From NCBI GenBank assembly GCA_016705545.1, contig JADIYA010000022.1, forward strand, positions 1 to 57,502: DNA of 57,502 nucleotides, written 5' to 3'. Below, one piece after another: positions 33,268-42,207 of this stretch. How positions within the stretch are numbered: the stretch's first letter is position 1; each line of letters opens with the position of its first letter. The stretch is from Flavobacteriales bacterium. GTDB lineage: Bacteria > Bacteroidota > Bacteroidia > Flavobacteriales_F > PHOS-HE28. A program made the translations under genes and the position numbers. The notes under the pieces were generated by a model. That model was not told the origin of the DNA. It saw nothing but the letters and a program-made list of their open reading frames with translations, and did not search any database.

Positions 33268-33933
33268 TCAGGCCTTCACCGCTGCGGCCTTGCGGTGGTC
33301 GGCGAGGAACTTCTCCAGGCCGATGGTGGTGAGCGGATGGTCGAACAGCGCGGTGATCGCGCTCAGCGGGCATGTGGCCACATCGGCGCCCACTTCCGCG
33401 CACTGGATGATGTGCATGGGATGACGGATGCTCGCCGCGAGCACTTCGGTGCGGTAGCCGTAGTTGTCATAGATCAAGCGGATCTGCTCGATCAGCGCTA
33501 CGCCGTCGGTGCTCACATCATCCAAACGGCCGATGAAGGGCGAGACGAAAGTGGCGCCGGCCTTCGCTGCCAACAAGGCCTGGCCTGCGCTGAACACCAG
33601 CGTGCAATTGGTCTTGATGCCCTTGCTGCTGAAGTATTTGAGCGCCTTCACGCCATCGCGGATCATGGGCACCTTCACCACGATGTTCGGATGCAGGGCG
33701 GCCAATGCTTCGCCTTCGCGCACGATGCCCGCGTGATCGGTGCTGATCACTTCGGCGCTCACGGGGCCGTCAACGATGCTGCAGATATCGATGTAGTGCT
33801 GGCGTACGCGGTCTTCACCACTGATGCCTTCCTTGGCCATGAGCGATGGATTGGTCGTTACGCCGTCGAGCACGCCGAGGTCCTGGGCTTCCTTGATCTG
33901 CGCGAGGCTCGCGGTGTCGATGAAGAATTTCAT
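33268..33933 (-). CDS. fsa: Transaldolase-type fructose-6-phosphate aldolase
   Basis: This is a 221-residue short transaldolase of the FSA/TalC subfamily. It starts MKFFIDTASLAQIKEAQDLG and has VLDGVTTNPSLMAKEG, with the Schiff-base lysine in HPNIVVKVPMI (Lys87) and ASIRHPMHIIQCAEVGADVAT near the end. These enzymes cleave or form fructose-6-phosphate, or work as transaldolases in the pentose phosphate pathway; activity cannot be fixed from length alone. TACCTTCG lies at 33973-33980. The Sua5/YciO gene follows 8 bases downstream. Confidence 0.88.
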   Translation of the reverse strand: MKFFIDTASLAQIKEAQDLGVLDGVTTNPSLMAKEGISGEDRVRQHYIDICSIVDGPVSAEVISTDHAGIVREGEALAALHPNIVVKVPMIRDGVKALKYFSSKGIKTNCTLVFSAGQALLAAKAGATFVSPFIGRLDDVSTDGVALIEQIRLIYDNYGYRTEVLAASIRHPMHIIQCAEVGADVATCPLSAITALFDHPLTTIGLEKFLADHRKAAAVKA

Positions 33934-33972
33934 GCTTGGATCGCCGCTGCCGTTGGTGCGTTGGCGCGGCGG

Positions 33973-33980
33973 CGAAGGTA
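33973..33980 (-). promoter_or_regulatory. -7 promoter element (TACCTTCG) for the aldolase
   Basis: On the minus strand TACCTTCG is followed by CCGCC and lies about 39 bases before ATG 33933. Confidence 0.4.
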
Positions 33981-34044
33981 TTGCCCCTTCAGTAGCTGAA
34001 GAGGTTGCGGGTTGCTGAGGGTGAAGATCGGATGCCCTCCGCGC

Positions 34045-35472
34045 TCAATGGTCCAGCACACCGACCTTCAATTGGTACAGCACAAGCGGGTCGTATCCAT
34101 CCTCGAGGCCGTACCAGCGCAGGTAGCGGTGCGTCCAGCCCGGGCACCCGGTGGCCAATCGCTCCAAGCTCACCACCTCATCCAGTTTCCTGCTTTCCGG
34201 TGCCAGCACCAGGTGGATTGATTTCGATTTCGCAGGGACGACCTTGTCGGTGATGATCTCCGTGCTTCCCGCTGACAGGTAAAAGGGCGGTATCCAATGC
34301 CGCCAATCGCCGAGCACGTCGATGTGGACCCGTTCATCGCCGAAGCGCGCGCGGATCTCCTTCGCCAAGGCGATGCGGCTGTTGCCGGCCGGTGTGGCAA
34401 TCGCGATGATGAGGGCGAGCAGGTTGACCGCCGCGAAGGGGAAGAGCAGCCGCAGCCAGATATCGCGCTTCATGGTCACAGGCCAGCGATCGCATAAGGC
34501 ATCCCACGCGACCACCAAGAGCCAGGGCATCAGTGGCGCAAGAGGAAAGAGGAAGCGCGGCTCTTTGATCGGCAGCAAGGAGTGCGCGATCAGGAAGGGG
34601 AGGAGCAGCCAAACGAGGATATGCTTCGGCTTCAGCAGAAGGAGAGCGGCAAGTGCGCCGAACAGCAACAGTGCCAGCGGCGGCGTTGCGTATTTCGCGA
34701 TGAAGAGCCCGTGCTGGTACCATGGCAGCGCGGTGAACCGCCAGGCCTCTTCGCCGGTCATTGCCGCCAGTCCGTAGTTCCACAGGGTAACCGTGAAGGT
34801 GCCGTATGCAACCGCATCCACGCAAATGCCGACGGCGATCGCTTCAGCGCAACCACCCACGATTCGCAGCAGGCGTCGCCGTGGATCCTTTCTCACGAGA
34901 AGAAGCCAGAGCAAAGCAGCCATCGGCAGCAAGGCCACCGCAGGCCGGCAGATCACTGCGGCTCCCCACCACGCGCCGATGGCCCATGGGCTCTTCGGTT
35001 CTTCCTCCAGCAGCAAGGACAGCCCTCTCGCGAACAGCAAGGCGCTCCACGCTTCGCCGGAGAAGCGGATCAGCAGCACCGGAACGAACCAGAGGAACCA
35101 GCTGAGCGCGTCGAGGGCCTGGCGATTCTCTGCGCGCAGCTGCGGTTTCACAGCGCGCACGAGGCCGTGCATCACCCAAAGCGCAAGCGCGGTGGTGATC
35201 AGCCGAAGCATCAAGGTGAGGGCGAAGGGATCAGAGATGCCGATCGCTTCGGAGACTTCGAACACTCCGGCGGCGATCGCCGGGAGCAGCGTGCTCCGCC
35301 ACCCGCGCTGGAAATCAATCGGCATGGCATCGTCCCCCACATTGCCGCGCAGGTGCTCGGCGATCAGGATCACATGCTGGAACTCATCCTCGGAAGAATG
35401 GCCCACGCCGAACCATGCAGCAGCGGCAAAGACCAGCGCAGCGAGTAAAAGGTTGGTGCGGGTCAAGGACAT
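34045..35472 (-). CDS. Polytopic mannosyltransferase-like membrane protein (ALG9/GT22-like)
   Basis: The 475-residue protein has about ten hydrophobic segments, with an acidic first loop SSEDEFQHVILIAEHL. That is the position and style of the HPDE motif in GT22-type mannosyltransferases, which use lipid-linked sugar donors. Then come RFSGEAWSALLFARGLSLLLE, membrane helices and a C-terminal soluble tail (VHIDVLGDWRHWIPPFYL, YLRWYGLEDGYDP). Similarity to ALG9-like or PIG-type enzymes is inferred from these features. ATG 35472 was chosen over a longer frame. Substrate and product are unknown. Confidence 0.7.
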   Translation of the reverse strand: MSLTRTNLLLAALVFAAAAWFGVGHSSEDEFQHVILIAEHLRGNVGDDAMPIDFQRGWRSTLLPAIAAGVFEVSEAIGISDPFALTLMLRLITTALALWVMHGLVRAVKPQLRAENRQALDALSWFLWFVPVLLIRFSGEAWSALLFARGLSLLLEEEPKSPWAIGAWWGAAVICRPAVALLPMAALLWLLLVRKDPRRRLLRIVGGCAEAIAVGICVDAVAYGTFTVTLWNYGLAAMTGEEAWRFTALPWYQHGLFIAKYATPPLALLLFGALAALLLLKPKHILVWLLLPFLIAHSLLPIKEPRFLFPLAPLMPWLLVVAWDALCDRWPVTMKRDIWLRLLFPFAAVNLLALIIAIATPAGNSRIALAKEIRARFGDERVHIDVLGDWRHWIPPFYLSAGSTEIITDKVVPAKSKSIHLVLAPESRKLDEVVSLERLATGCPGWTHRYLRWYGLEDGYDPLVLYQLKVGVLDH

Positions 35473-35621
35473 GCGCGGCAAGGAAGTGAGCCGCGCGAAG
35501 ATGGCGAATGGCGCACGCTTGCTCAATCTCCGCCACCAGCGTGTCCACGGACTCCTCGGTGCTCAGGCAGTGCTGCGCGCTCACCTTCGCGTGAGGATGC
35601 AGTCAGAGGGGTTTTCATCCA

Positions 35622-36764
35622 TCACGGTGTTGCAGACGAGGCGGTCGGTTCGCTCTTGCTGCGGCCGAACATCACGCTCCATGTGATGTTCAGTACTTGA
35701 TCGGCGAAAGCGGCATCGCCTCGCACGAAGGTTCCTGTTTCGGCGCTGCGCTCGATGTCGGGCATGCTCTGCGTCCGGTTCCGCACCAAGGCCACCGGCA
35801 GGTTCACGTTGATGTCGTGCCGGCCGCGCATCCAATCGACCCCAGGTTCCACCGAGATCACGTAGCCCGGTCTGCGGAAACCAGCGCTGCCTCCAATCAG
35901 GTCCTTGGCCGGTATGCCTTCAAGCCGCCCACCGCAGAACAGGTTGAGGCCCTGCTTCTTCGCCACGGTGTAATTCAAGCCGGCGCGCGCCATGTACTGG
36001 TCAGGCACGCTGCACACCATTTCATTCACGCGGCTGCGGTTGGTCAAGGTGCCATTGGTCTCCATCGGATTCAACAGGTAGAATCCGTTCAGGTAGCCGA
36101 AGAGATTGCCGAATAACTTGGCGTAGGCCTGGAACTCCAACGTGAAGCCCAACCCGCCATCGCCCAACTGTATGCTCTGATCCACGGGCTGGTACTGGCC
36201 CCAAGGGTTGGCACCGGTGTTAGGCACAGTGTCGGTACCCTCGCTGTAGAAGAAGTCCATGGCCCTGAAATCGCCGGTGGGCAGTTTCACGCCGGCGCTC
36301 ACCATCAGATTGCCTCGCCCAGCGCTGTCCGGATGCCATAGCCAGCGGTTGTACTGCACGCGTATATCGCCGATGCCGACCGACCGCGTGCTCTGGCGGG
36401 AGCGTCCGCCGTGCTCATACAAGGAGGAGCGGGTGTTGTAGGTCCAAGGAAGCACCAAGGTGATTCCTTGCCTCTTATCGGCGTTGTAGGTGAAAGCGGC
36501 ATTCAGCTGGTTCGACCAATTGAACACCTGGGTCTTCTGTTCATTGCGATGGACTTGCTCCTCCTGGCCGTTGAAGTGGCGATGCGACTCGAAGTACCTG
36601 TAACTCGTGCTCACCTGCCAGCCCTTGCCCACCAGATTGCTGTTGGTGAAGCTGTTCGGATTGCACGAGGTGAAGCTCCGGATGGCCACGCAACCCTGCG
36701 CATGCAACAGGATCGGGGTGCCGGCGAGCAGGAGCTGGAGCAGGCACTGTAATTGAGGGCTCAT
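35622..36764 (-). CDS. Outer-membrane beta-barrel protein of unknown function
   Basis: The 380-residue protein has a signal peptide (CLLQLLLAGTPILLHAQ), a cysteine-rich N-terminal stretch (GCVAIRSFTSCNPNSF) and a series of alternating hydrophobic strands typical of a transport or usher-like barrel: NAAFTYNADKRQGITLVLPW, IGDIRVQYNRWLW, LMVSAGVKLPTGD. It ends with barrel strands and a short Ser/Thr/Ala tail. It resembles Bacteroidota 'transporter/OMP' families rather than porins of Proteobacteria. No partner genes are adjacent. ATG 36764 was selected by the signal peptide. Confidence 0.7.
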   Translation of the reverse strand: MSPQLQCLLQLLLAGTPILLHAQGCVAIRSFTSCNPNSFTNSNLVGKGWQVSTSYRYFESHRHFNGQEEQVHRNEQKTQVFNWSNQLNAAFTYNADKRQGITLVLPWTYNTRSSLYEHGGRSRQSTRSVGIGDIRVQYNRWLWHPDSAGRGNLMVSAGVKLPTGDFRAMDFFYSEGTDTVPNTGANPWGQYQPVDQSIQLGDGGLGFTLEFQAYAKLFGNLFGYLNGFYLLNPMETNGTLTNRSRVNEMVCSVPDQYMARAGLNYTVAKKQGLNLFCGGRLEGIPAKDLIGGSAGFRRPGYVISVEPGVDWMRGRHDINVNLPVALVRNRTQSMPDIERSAETGTFVRGDAAFADQVLNITWSVMFGRSKSEPTASSATP

Positions 36765-36905
36765 GAGCGTAGGTTTTCGTGAGGATGTCCGTGGCGATGA
36801 CCTCAACAACATATCCCTTCCAGCCTGCGGTTATTCGCAAGCATGTCAAAAATAGGAATCCATGCGGATTGGGCAAATCCGCGAGCTCTCGGCGAACGGC
36901 CTCTG

Positions 36906-38126
36906 TTATTGCCGTTCGATCCCCTCCCTGAGCGCGTCCATGAACTTCTCCGTGGTGAGGTAATGCTCGGTGCTCACCTTCTCTCCATGAATGCACGCTG
37001 CAAGGTCCTTGGTCATCTTACCGCTCTCGACCGTGCGGATGCACACGTTCTCAAGCTTCGTGCTGAAGTCGATCAGCGCTTGGTTGCCATCGAGCTTGCC
37101 GCGGAAAGCCAGGCCGCGCGTCCAAGCGAAGATGCTCGCGATGGGGTTGGTGCTGGTGGGCTTGCCTTGCTGGTGCATGCGGTAGTGGCGCGTCACGGTG
37201 CCGTGCGCGGCTTCCGCTTCCATCGTTTTGCCATCGGGGGTGATGAGCACGCTGGTCATCAGGCCTAATGAGCCGAAGCCTTGCGCCACGGTGTCGCTCT
37301 GCACATCGCCGTCGTAGTTCTTGCAGGCCCACACGTAGCCGCCGCTCCACTTCATGGCGCTGGCCACCATGTCGTCGATCAAACGGTGCTCGTAAACGAT
37401 GCCTGCTTCTTTGAAGGCGGCCTTGAAATCCTTCTGGTAGACCTCCTCGAAGATGTCCTTGAAGCGGCCATCGTACTTCTTCAGGATGGTGTTCTTGGTG
37501 CTCAGGTAGAGCGGCCACTTCTTCGCCAATGCGAGGTTGAAGCAACTGCGAGCGAAGCCTTCGATGCTCTCGTCGGTGTTGTACATGCTCAGGGCCACGC
37601 CGTTGCCCTCGAAGTCGTAAACGTTCCAGGTCTGAGTTTCGCCGCCATCATCAGGGGTGAAGGTCATGGTGAGCTTGCCCTTGCCCTTGATCACGGCATC
37701 CGTCGCACGGTACTGATCGCCGAAGGCGTGACGGCCGATCACGATGGGCTGTGTCCAGCCTGGTACCAATCGCGGGATGTTGCTGATCACGATCGGCTCT
37801 CGGAAGACCGTGCCGCCAAGGATGTTGCGGATGGTGCCGTTGGGGCTCTTCCACATCTGCTTCAGCCCGAACTCCGCAACGCGCGCTTCATCGGGCGTGA
37901 TCGTCGCGCATTTGATCCCCACGCTGTGCTTCAGGATGGCCTTGGCGCTCTCGACGGTCACCTTGTCATCGGTCCTGTCGCGGCTCTCCATGCCCAGGTC
38001 GTAGTACTCGATCGGCACATCCACGTATGGAAGGATCAGTTGGTCCTTGATCCACTTCCAGATGATGCGGGTCATTTCATCGCCATCGAGCTCGACTACG
38101 GGGTTTGCTACTTTGATCTTCGACAT
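36906..38126 (-). CDS. icd: NADP-dependent isocitrate dehydrogenase
   Basis: This TCA-cycle enzyme converts isocitrate to 2-oxoglutarate and CO2. The 406-residue protein is the eukaryote-like homodimeric type: VVELDGDEMTRIIWKWIK at the start, CATITPDEARVAEFGLKQMW, SPNGTIRNILGGTVFREPI, and GTVTRHYRMHQQGKPTSTNPIAS with the NADP-binding region. A TACATTCG promoter lies 76 bases upstream. There are no other TCA genes nearby. Confidence 0.96.
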   Translation of the reverse strand: MSKIKVANPVVELDGDEMTRIIWKWIKDQLILPYVDVPIEYYDLGMESRDRTDDKVTVESAKAILKHSVGIKCATITPDEARVAEFGLKQMWKSPNGTIRNILGGTVFREPIVISNIPRLVPGWTQPIVIGRHAFGDQYRATDAVIKGKGKLTMTFTPDDGGETQTWNVYDFEGNGVALSMYNTDESIEGFARSCFNLALAKKWPLYLSTKNTILKKYDGRFKDIFEEVYQKDFKAAFKEAGIVYEHRLIDDMVASAMKWSGGYVWACKNYDGDVQSDTVAQGFGSLGLMTSVLITPDGKTMEAEAAHGTVTRHYRMHQQGKPTSTNPIASIFAWTRGLAFRGKLDGNQALIDFSTKLENVCIRTVESGKMTKDLAACIHGEKVSTEHYLTTEKFMDALREGIERQ

Positions 38127-38201
38127 ATCCTATGGAGCGGTTGGGGGGCAGGTTGAACGAAAGGCAGGTTGAGGGTTGGCTGCGCGACTGTGTTTCGGCG
38201 G

Positions 38202-38209
38202 CGAATGTA
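38202..38209 (-). promoter_or_regulatory. -7 promoter element (TACATTCG) for icd
   Basis: On the minus strand TACATTCG is followed by CCGCC. The leader to ATG 38126 would be about 70 bases, one of the few long leaders in the window. Confidence 0.4.
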
Positions 38210-38293
38210 CCCGTGCAAATTGAAGAAAATGTACCCGAGCAGGTCGTGCGCTTCAACCTTCAACCGCCTCAATATGCTGCATCCAACCAGCGC

Positions 38294-40045
38294 TCACACC
38301 TCACTCATTCCCTTTCGAAGATCCTCAACGGTCTTCTCGGGCAGCTTGTTGAGGTCCAACACCATCAGGCCATCGAGGGCATCGTTGAACTTGGGATCGC
38401 GGTTGAAGCCGATGATGCGCGCGTTGAGCAGCAGGTACTTCTTGAGCAGCACGGGCATGGCGGTCTCGTGCGGGTCGATCTCAGCGATCAGGCGGTCCAT
38501 TTTCTTCAGGTCCGCCTTGCTGGCTTGCACCAAGGCCTCACTATCGGCCTTGTCGAGCTTGATGCGGAAGCGGTGGCGCGGATGCACGTGCTTGGCCAGC
38601 TCGTGGTCGTAATGGTTGAGCCGCACGAATTCCATGATGAGCGTGCGCGAGAACCGGCTGTAGGTTCCGCTGATGCTCACCGGGCCGATGAGGTAGTGCT
38701 GGTCGGGGTTGGCGATCAGGTGAAGCAGGAGTCCTCGCCAAAGCATGAAGAGCGGGAGCCGCTGGCGCTGGTATTCGGGCGAGATGAAGGACCGTCCGAG
38801 CTCGAAGCTGCGCCTGAGCACGCGCTCCATGGGCCGGTCCATGCGGAAGAGCGTGCTGGTGTAGAAGCCGCGCTTTCCGTAGCGCGCCATGATCTTGCGG
38901 CCGTCGCCGATGCGGTAGGCGCCGACCAGCTGCTGCTTCTCGCGGTCCCAAAGGAAGAGGTGCTCGTAGTAGAGGTCGAATTCATCGAGGTCGATGGCCT
39001 TGTTGGTGCCTTCGCCTGCGGCCCGGAAGGTGAGCTCGCGCAAGCGGCCGATCTCGCGCAGGATACCGGGTATGCGGTGGCTCGATGCGAGGTAGAGGTC
39101 GAACTCGGCTTGCTGGTTGATCCGGAGGTCCTCGATGGCGGCGATTTCCTTGGCCAATGCCTCTTGGCCGACATGGTCAACGACTTCCTTCGGCTTGTTC
39201 GGGAACCGGAGCGGGGCGAAGAACTCCCGCTTCACCTGCATGCCGCTGCCCAAGGCATAGGTCTTCGCGCGCAGGTAGCGGGCCAGGTTCTCAGCGTTGC
39301 CGAAGGCCGTCACATCCTTCGCGCTGATGGGCTTGCCGATGCGCATGCGCACGGTGCGTCCGCGCATGCGCAGCATCTCGTTGGGCAGCACCAGGGTGCG
39401 CAGGTTCGGGTGTATCATGCCCAGCATCTGGAACACCAGGCTGTTGGCGCCATCGAACCAGACCGGCACCACGGGTACTTCGGCGCGTTGCAGGATCTTG
39501 ATCACCGGGGTCTTCCAGCGGGGATCGGCCACTGATCGGACATCCGTGCGCCAGCTGCTCACCTCTCCGGCCGGGAACACGCCTAGGGCATGTCCTTCGG
39601 TGACATGCGCCAGGGCCTGCCGCATGCCTTGGAAACTGCTCTGTGAGCTGATTCCCTCCAAAGGGTTCACGCCAATGAACCGATCACTGAGCGGTGCGAG
39701 CTGCCGCAGCAGGAAATTAGCCATCACCTTCAGGTCGGGCCGCCTTTCACCAAGGATCTTCACCAGGGCAAGGCCATCGATGGCACCATACGGATGATTG
39801 GCCACGAAGACCACGCCGCCTTCCTGGGGCACGTGGTCAAGGTCCTCGGGCGGGACCTCGATCTCCAGGTCCAGCTCTCTGAAAACCGCGTCCGTGAACT
39901 CCAAGTCGCTGAGATGCGCCGTGTTCGCATAGATTTTCTCCAATCGCTTCAGGCCGCTCACTTCGGTAAGCAAGGCGATGCGTGGATCGCCTTCGCGCAT
40001 ATGGCTGGCCTTGGCCAACTCTGCGGGTTCCACGATTCGCTTCAT
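38294..40045 (-). CDS. PlsC-like acyltransferase fused to a GNAT acyltransferase (OlsF-like)
   Basis: This 583-residue protein joins two acyltransferase domains. The N-terminal half is of the lysophospholipid acyltransferase type: VVFVANHPYGAIDGLALVK, in which the usual N-H-x4-D is spelled NHPYGAID, then FPAGEVSSW. The C-terminal half, from about residue 320, resembles the GNAT/OlsB (acyl-ornithine synthesis, 'hemolysin') family: FDLYYEHLFLWDREKQQLVGAYRIGDG and RSFELGRSFISPEYQR. This order matches OlsF-like bifunctional ornithine-lipid synthases described in some Bacteroidota and Serratia. Ornithine-lipid production is therefore plausible but inferred. TACATTCG ends 6 bases before the ATG. 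Confidence 0.82.
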   Translation of the reverse strand: MKRIVEPAELAKASHMREGDPRIALLTEVSGLKRLEKIYANTAHLSDLEFTDAVFRELDLEIEVPPEDLDHVPQEGGVVFVANHPYGAIDGLALVKILGERRPDLKVMANFLLRQLAPLSDRFIGVNPLEGISSQSSFQGMRQALAHVTEGHALGVFPAGEVSSWRTDVRSVADPRWKTPVIKILQRAEVPVVPVWFDGANSLVFQMLGMIHPNLRTLVLPNEMLRMRGRTVRMRIGKPISAKDVTAFGNAENLARYLRAKTYALGSGMQVKREFFAPLRFPNKPKEVVDHVGQEALAKEIAAIEDLRINQQAEFDLYLASSHRIPGILREIGRLRELTFRAAGEGTNKAIDLDEFDLYYEHLFLWDREKQQLVGAYRIGDGRKIMARYGKRGFYTSTLFRMDRPMERVLRRSFELGRSFISPEYQRQRLPLFMLWRGLLLHLIANPDQHYLIGPVSISGTYSRFSRTLIMEFVRLNHYDHELAKHVHPRHRFRIKLDKADSEALVQASKADLKKMDRLIAEIDPHETAMPVLLKKYLLLNARIIGFNRDPKFNDALDGLMVLDLNKLPEKTVEDLRKGMSEV

Positions 40046-40051
40046 CGCGAG

Positions 40052-40059
40052 CGAATGTA
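40052..40059 (-). promoter_or_regulatory. -7 promoter element (TACATTCG), 6 bases from the start codon
   Basis: On the minus strand TACATTCG is followed by CTCGCG and ATG 40045. No Shine-Dalgarno sequence fits between them. Confidence 0.5.
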
Positions 40060-40291
40060 CCGACGGCCCTTGCCTGGGCTGTCCGTGTTGATAAGATGCG
40101 TGTTACGCAGGCGATGCTGGTGAATTCATGGATGCATCGGAACCCGATTGTGAAGGACCATTAACGAACCTTAACCGCAATCCATGGATGCTCTAGTTCA
40201 ATTCATCGGAGCAAAGATCCGTTCCATCGATAACGCCGTTGCCTTGTCAGAAGTTGGCAGCCTTGATCCTTGGTGGGCTGGGATGCCCGGA

Positions 40292-40299
40292 TAGTTTTG
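40292..40299 (+). promoter_or_regulatory. -7 promoter element (TAGTTTTG), with a TTG about 20 bases upstream
   Basis: TAGTTTTG ends 10 bases before ATG 40310. A TTGG near 40270 could be the -33 element, with the expected spacing of about 19-20 bases. Confidence 0.5.
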
Positions 40300-40309
40300 C
40301 GCCCATCAC

Positions 40310-41233
40310 ATGCGGAAACCTCGCACAGCATTGCTTCTCACCGCCCTGTCCTTGGGCCTCGCTGTGCGCGCTCAGGTGCCTGACACGGCGAGCTTCGGTG
40401 GGCCGGACGGGATTGACATCTTCGAGGAGCTCACACCCGATGAGAATCCCGAGCACGCCCGGTTGGAGATTTCTCGGGCCGCCAAGGCCCTCGGCATCCT
40501 TTGCGATGTGGGCGATTCGCTTGCGATGATCCCGGGATACGATCTCTACTGCCATTGGAACACGGAGACCATCTTCGACCGGGAGCATGCGCGCGCCGTG
40601 CACGACACGCTCTGCCTCGACTTGAGCGTGACCGGTGACGATTTCATGATGCCCTGCCCCGGTCACCTCACTTCGCCCTTCGGCCCACGGCGCGGCCGCA
40701 TGCACTATGGATTGGATCTGAAGCTTCAGACCGGCGATCCGGTGATCAGCGCATTCCCGGGCGTCGTGCGCATCTCGAAGTACAACAAGTCCTATGGCCA
40801 TGTCGTGGTGGTGCGTCACCACAATGGGCTTGAGACCCTTTACGCTCACCTGAGCAAGCGCCTGGTGGAGCCCGGTCATATCGTAGAGGCCGGTGACACC
40901 TTGGGTAAAGGCGGCAATACCGGACGCAGCTACGGCAGCCACCTGCATTTCGAAGTGCGGTTCCTGGATCAGCCCATCGACCCCTCGTTGATCGTTGATG
41001 TTGAGAATGGGACCCTCAAGGCGAAGACCTTCGACATCCACAAGGGCACCTTCGCGACCATGGCGGCCGCCAAGGCCCAACTGGGCGCGCGTAAGTACCA
41101 TGTGGTGCGCAGCGGCGACACACTCTCGGCCATCGCCCGGAAGTACAGGACCAGCGTATCCGCGATATGCCGGATCAACGGCATTAGCCAGCGGTCGGTG
41201 CTCCGATTGGGGCAGCGCGTCCGTTACAACTGA
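40310..41233 (+). CDS. M23 peptidoglycan endopeptidase with LysM domain
   Basis: The 307-residue exported protein has a signal peptide (TALLLTALSLGLAVRAQ) and an M23 (LytM) domain with zinc ligands His132 and Asp136 (MHYGLDL), His180 (TLYAHLS) and His211/His213 (GSHLHFEV). A C-terminal LysM domain (YHVVRSGDTLSAIARKY, residues 263-306) binds peptidoglycan. Such enzymes cut peptide cross-links during growth and division. The gene ends tail-to-tail with the next gene, overlapping it by 10 bases. Confidence 0.9.
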   Translation: MRKPRTALLLTALSLGLAVRAQVPDTASFGGPDGIDIFEELTPDENPEHARLEISRAAKALGILCDVGDSLAMIPGYDLYCHWNTETIFDREHARAVHDTLCLDLSVTGDDFMMPCPGHLTSPFGPRRGRMHYGLDLKLQTGDPVISAFPGVVRISKYNKSYGHVVVVRHHNGLETLYAHLSKRLVEPGHIVEAGDTLGKGGNTGRSYGSHLHFEVRFLDQPIDPSLIVDVENGTLKAKTFDIHKGTFATMAAAKAQLGARKYHVVRSGDTLSAIARKYRTSVSAICRINGISQRSVLRLGQRVRYN

Positions 41234-41829
41234 CCCTGCTCCGATGCAGCGCGCTCTTGCCGGCGCTTAAGGCGCGAGAGCTGCTCCATCATCTCTTGGT
41301 TGCGATCAGGCGAGAGCAGGTATTCCGAGCCATTCTTCGCGCGGAGGAGGATCAAGTCGTGGCGTGAGCTTTCCATTCGGTCCACGAATAGGCGGCCCAG
41401 CCCGAATGTGTACGATCGCAGGCCAACGTCAATGGTGCAGAACCGCATGAACTCGGATACGCTCTCCCGTGTGCTCATGCCTTGCTCACGATTGCGCTTC
41501 TGCACCTTGCGCCGAACATATTCACGGCACACCACGCGTTCCATCATGCTCGCATCGAGGATATCGCCGGCTTGGATCCGTTCACTCAGCTTGCCCCTGC
41601 TCAGTTCCAACGAGGTATCCGTGATGCGGTACTGCGCAGGCCGTTGCCTATCGCGTACAATCGCCACCAGCACGGCCACTGCCAAGAGGCCGGCAGTGCC
41701 GATGATGAGCCTGATCTGGCCGAACGTGAAGCCGATGCCAGCCGCAGCAGAGAGCAGGAAAGGCGCCGAAATGGCCACCACCCGCACATTCTGCCATTGC
41801 CTTCTGGTCTTAAAGAGTTTCTCGCTCAT
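41224..41829 (-). CDS. Membrane-anchored protein of unknown function, PH-like
   Basis: The 201-residue protein has two adjacent hydrophobic segments near the N-terminus (VVAISAPFLLSAAAGIGFTF and LIIGTAGLLAVAVLVAIV). A cytoplasmic beta-rich part follows (AQYRITDTSLELSRGKLSERI, TIDVGLRSYTFGLGRLFVD, LILLRAKNGSEYLLSPD), arranged like a bacterial PH domain of the type that follows membrane pairs. Function is unknown. The tRNA-Leu lies about 57 bases upstream on the same strand. Confidence 0.6.
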   Translation of the reverse strand: MSEKLFKTRRQWQNVRVVAISAPFLLSAAAGIGFTFGQIRLIIGTAGLLAVAVLVAIVRDRQRPAQYRITDTSLELSRGKLSERIQAGDILDASMMERVVCREYVRRKVQKRNREQGMSTRESVSEFMRFCTIDVGLRSYTFGLGRLFVDRMESSRHDLILLRAKNGSEYLLSPDRNQEMMEQLSRLKRRQERAASEQGQL

Positions 41830-41885
41830 GGCTCATCGGCGAACTGCGCCCATCAACACGAAGAGCGGCCCTCTTAGCCGCTCTC

Positions 41886-41972
41886 TGGTACCGGAGAAGG
41901 GACTCGAACCCTTACAACCTTTCGGTCACACGCCCCTGAAACGTGCGCGTCTACCAATTCCGCCACTCCGGT
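41886..41972 (-). tRNA. tRNA-Leu (anticodon CAG)
   Basis: The minus strand folds as a class II tRNA. The acceptor stem ACCGGAG pairs with CTCCGGT, followed by discriminator A and an encoded CCA (41886-41888). The D-arm is GCGGAATTGGTAGACGC, the anticodon loop TTCAGGG within stem CACGT/GCGTG gives anticodon CAG, and there is a long variable arm and a TTCGAGTCC T-loop. The 87 bases and long variable arm are typical of tRNA-Leu. Confidence 0.95.
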
Positions 41973-42207
41973 GAGTGCCTTAACGCACAGGGGGCGCAAA
42001 TATAGTCGTGCGTTCGAGCCGGGCTAATGGCCGGTTGCGCTCATAGCTGGTGGGGTCCAAGCACTGGGCCCGGAAGCACGAAGCCCCCATCCACCGGAGG
42101 CGGACAGGGGCGACGTGACTCTTCAGACTGACCTTTGAACTACTTGGACAGGCAGGTTCAACGCGGGTGCCTGCGCACAGGTTTCAAGCGCATGCATCGA
42201 TTGTTGC
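41973..42207. other. Intergenic stretch with a GC-rich hairpin, no gene supported
   Basis: This 235-base gap lies between the tRNA and ridA. A region near 42050-42105 can fold around GGTGGGG/CCCCATCCACC. It loosely recalls SRP RNA (GGCCCGGAAGCA) but lacks the universal GCAGC motif, so it is not called as an RNA gene. Confidence 0.4.

Noticed and set aside
42050..42105. GC-rich hairpin with CCCGGAAGCA, reminiscent of SRP RNA
   Set aside because: The universally conserved GCAGC part of the SRP RNA apical loop is absent, and the length of a complete 4.5S-type stem could not be matched.
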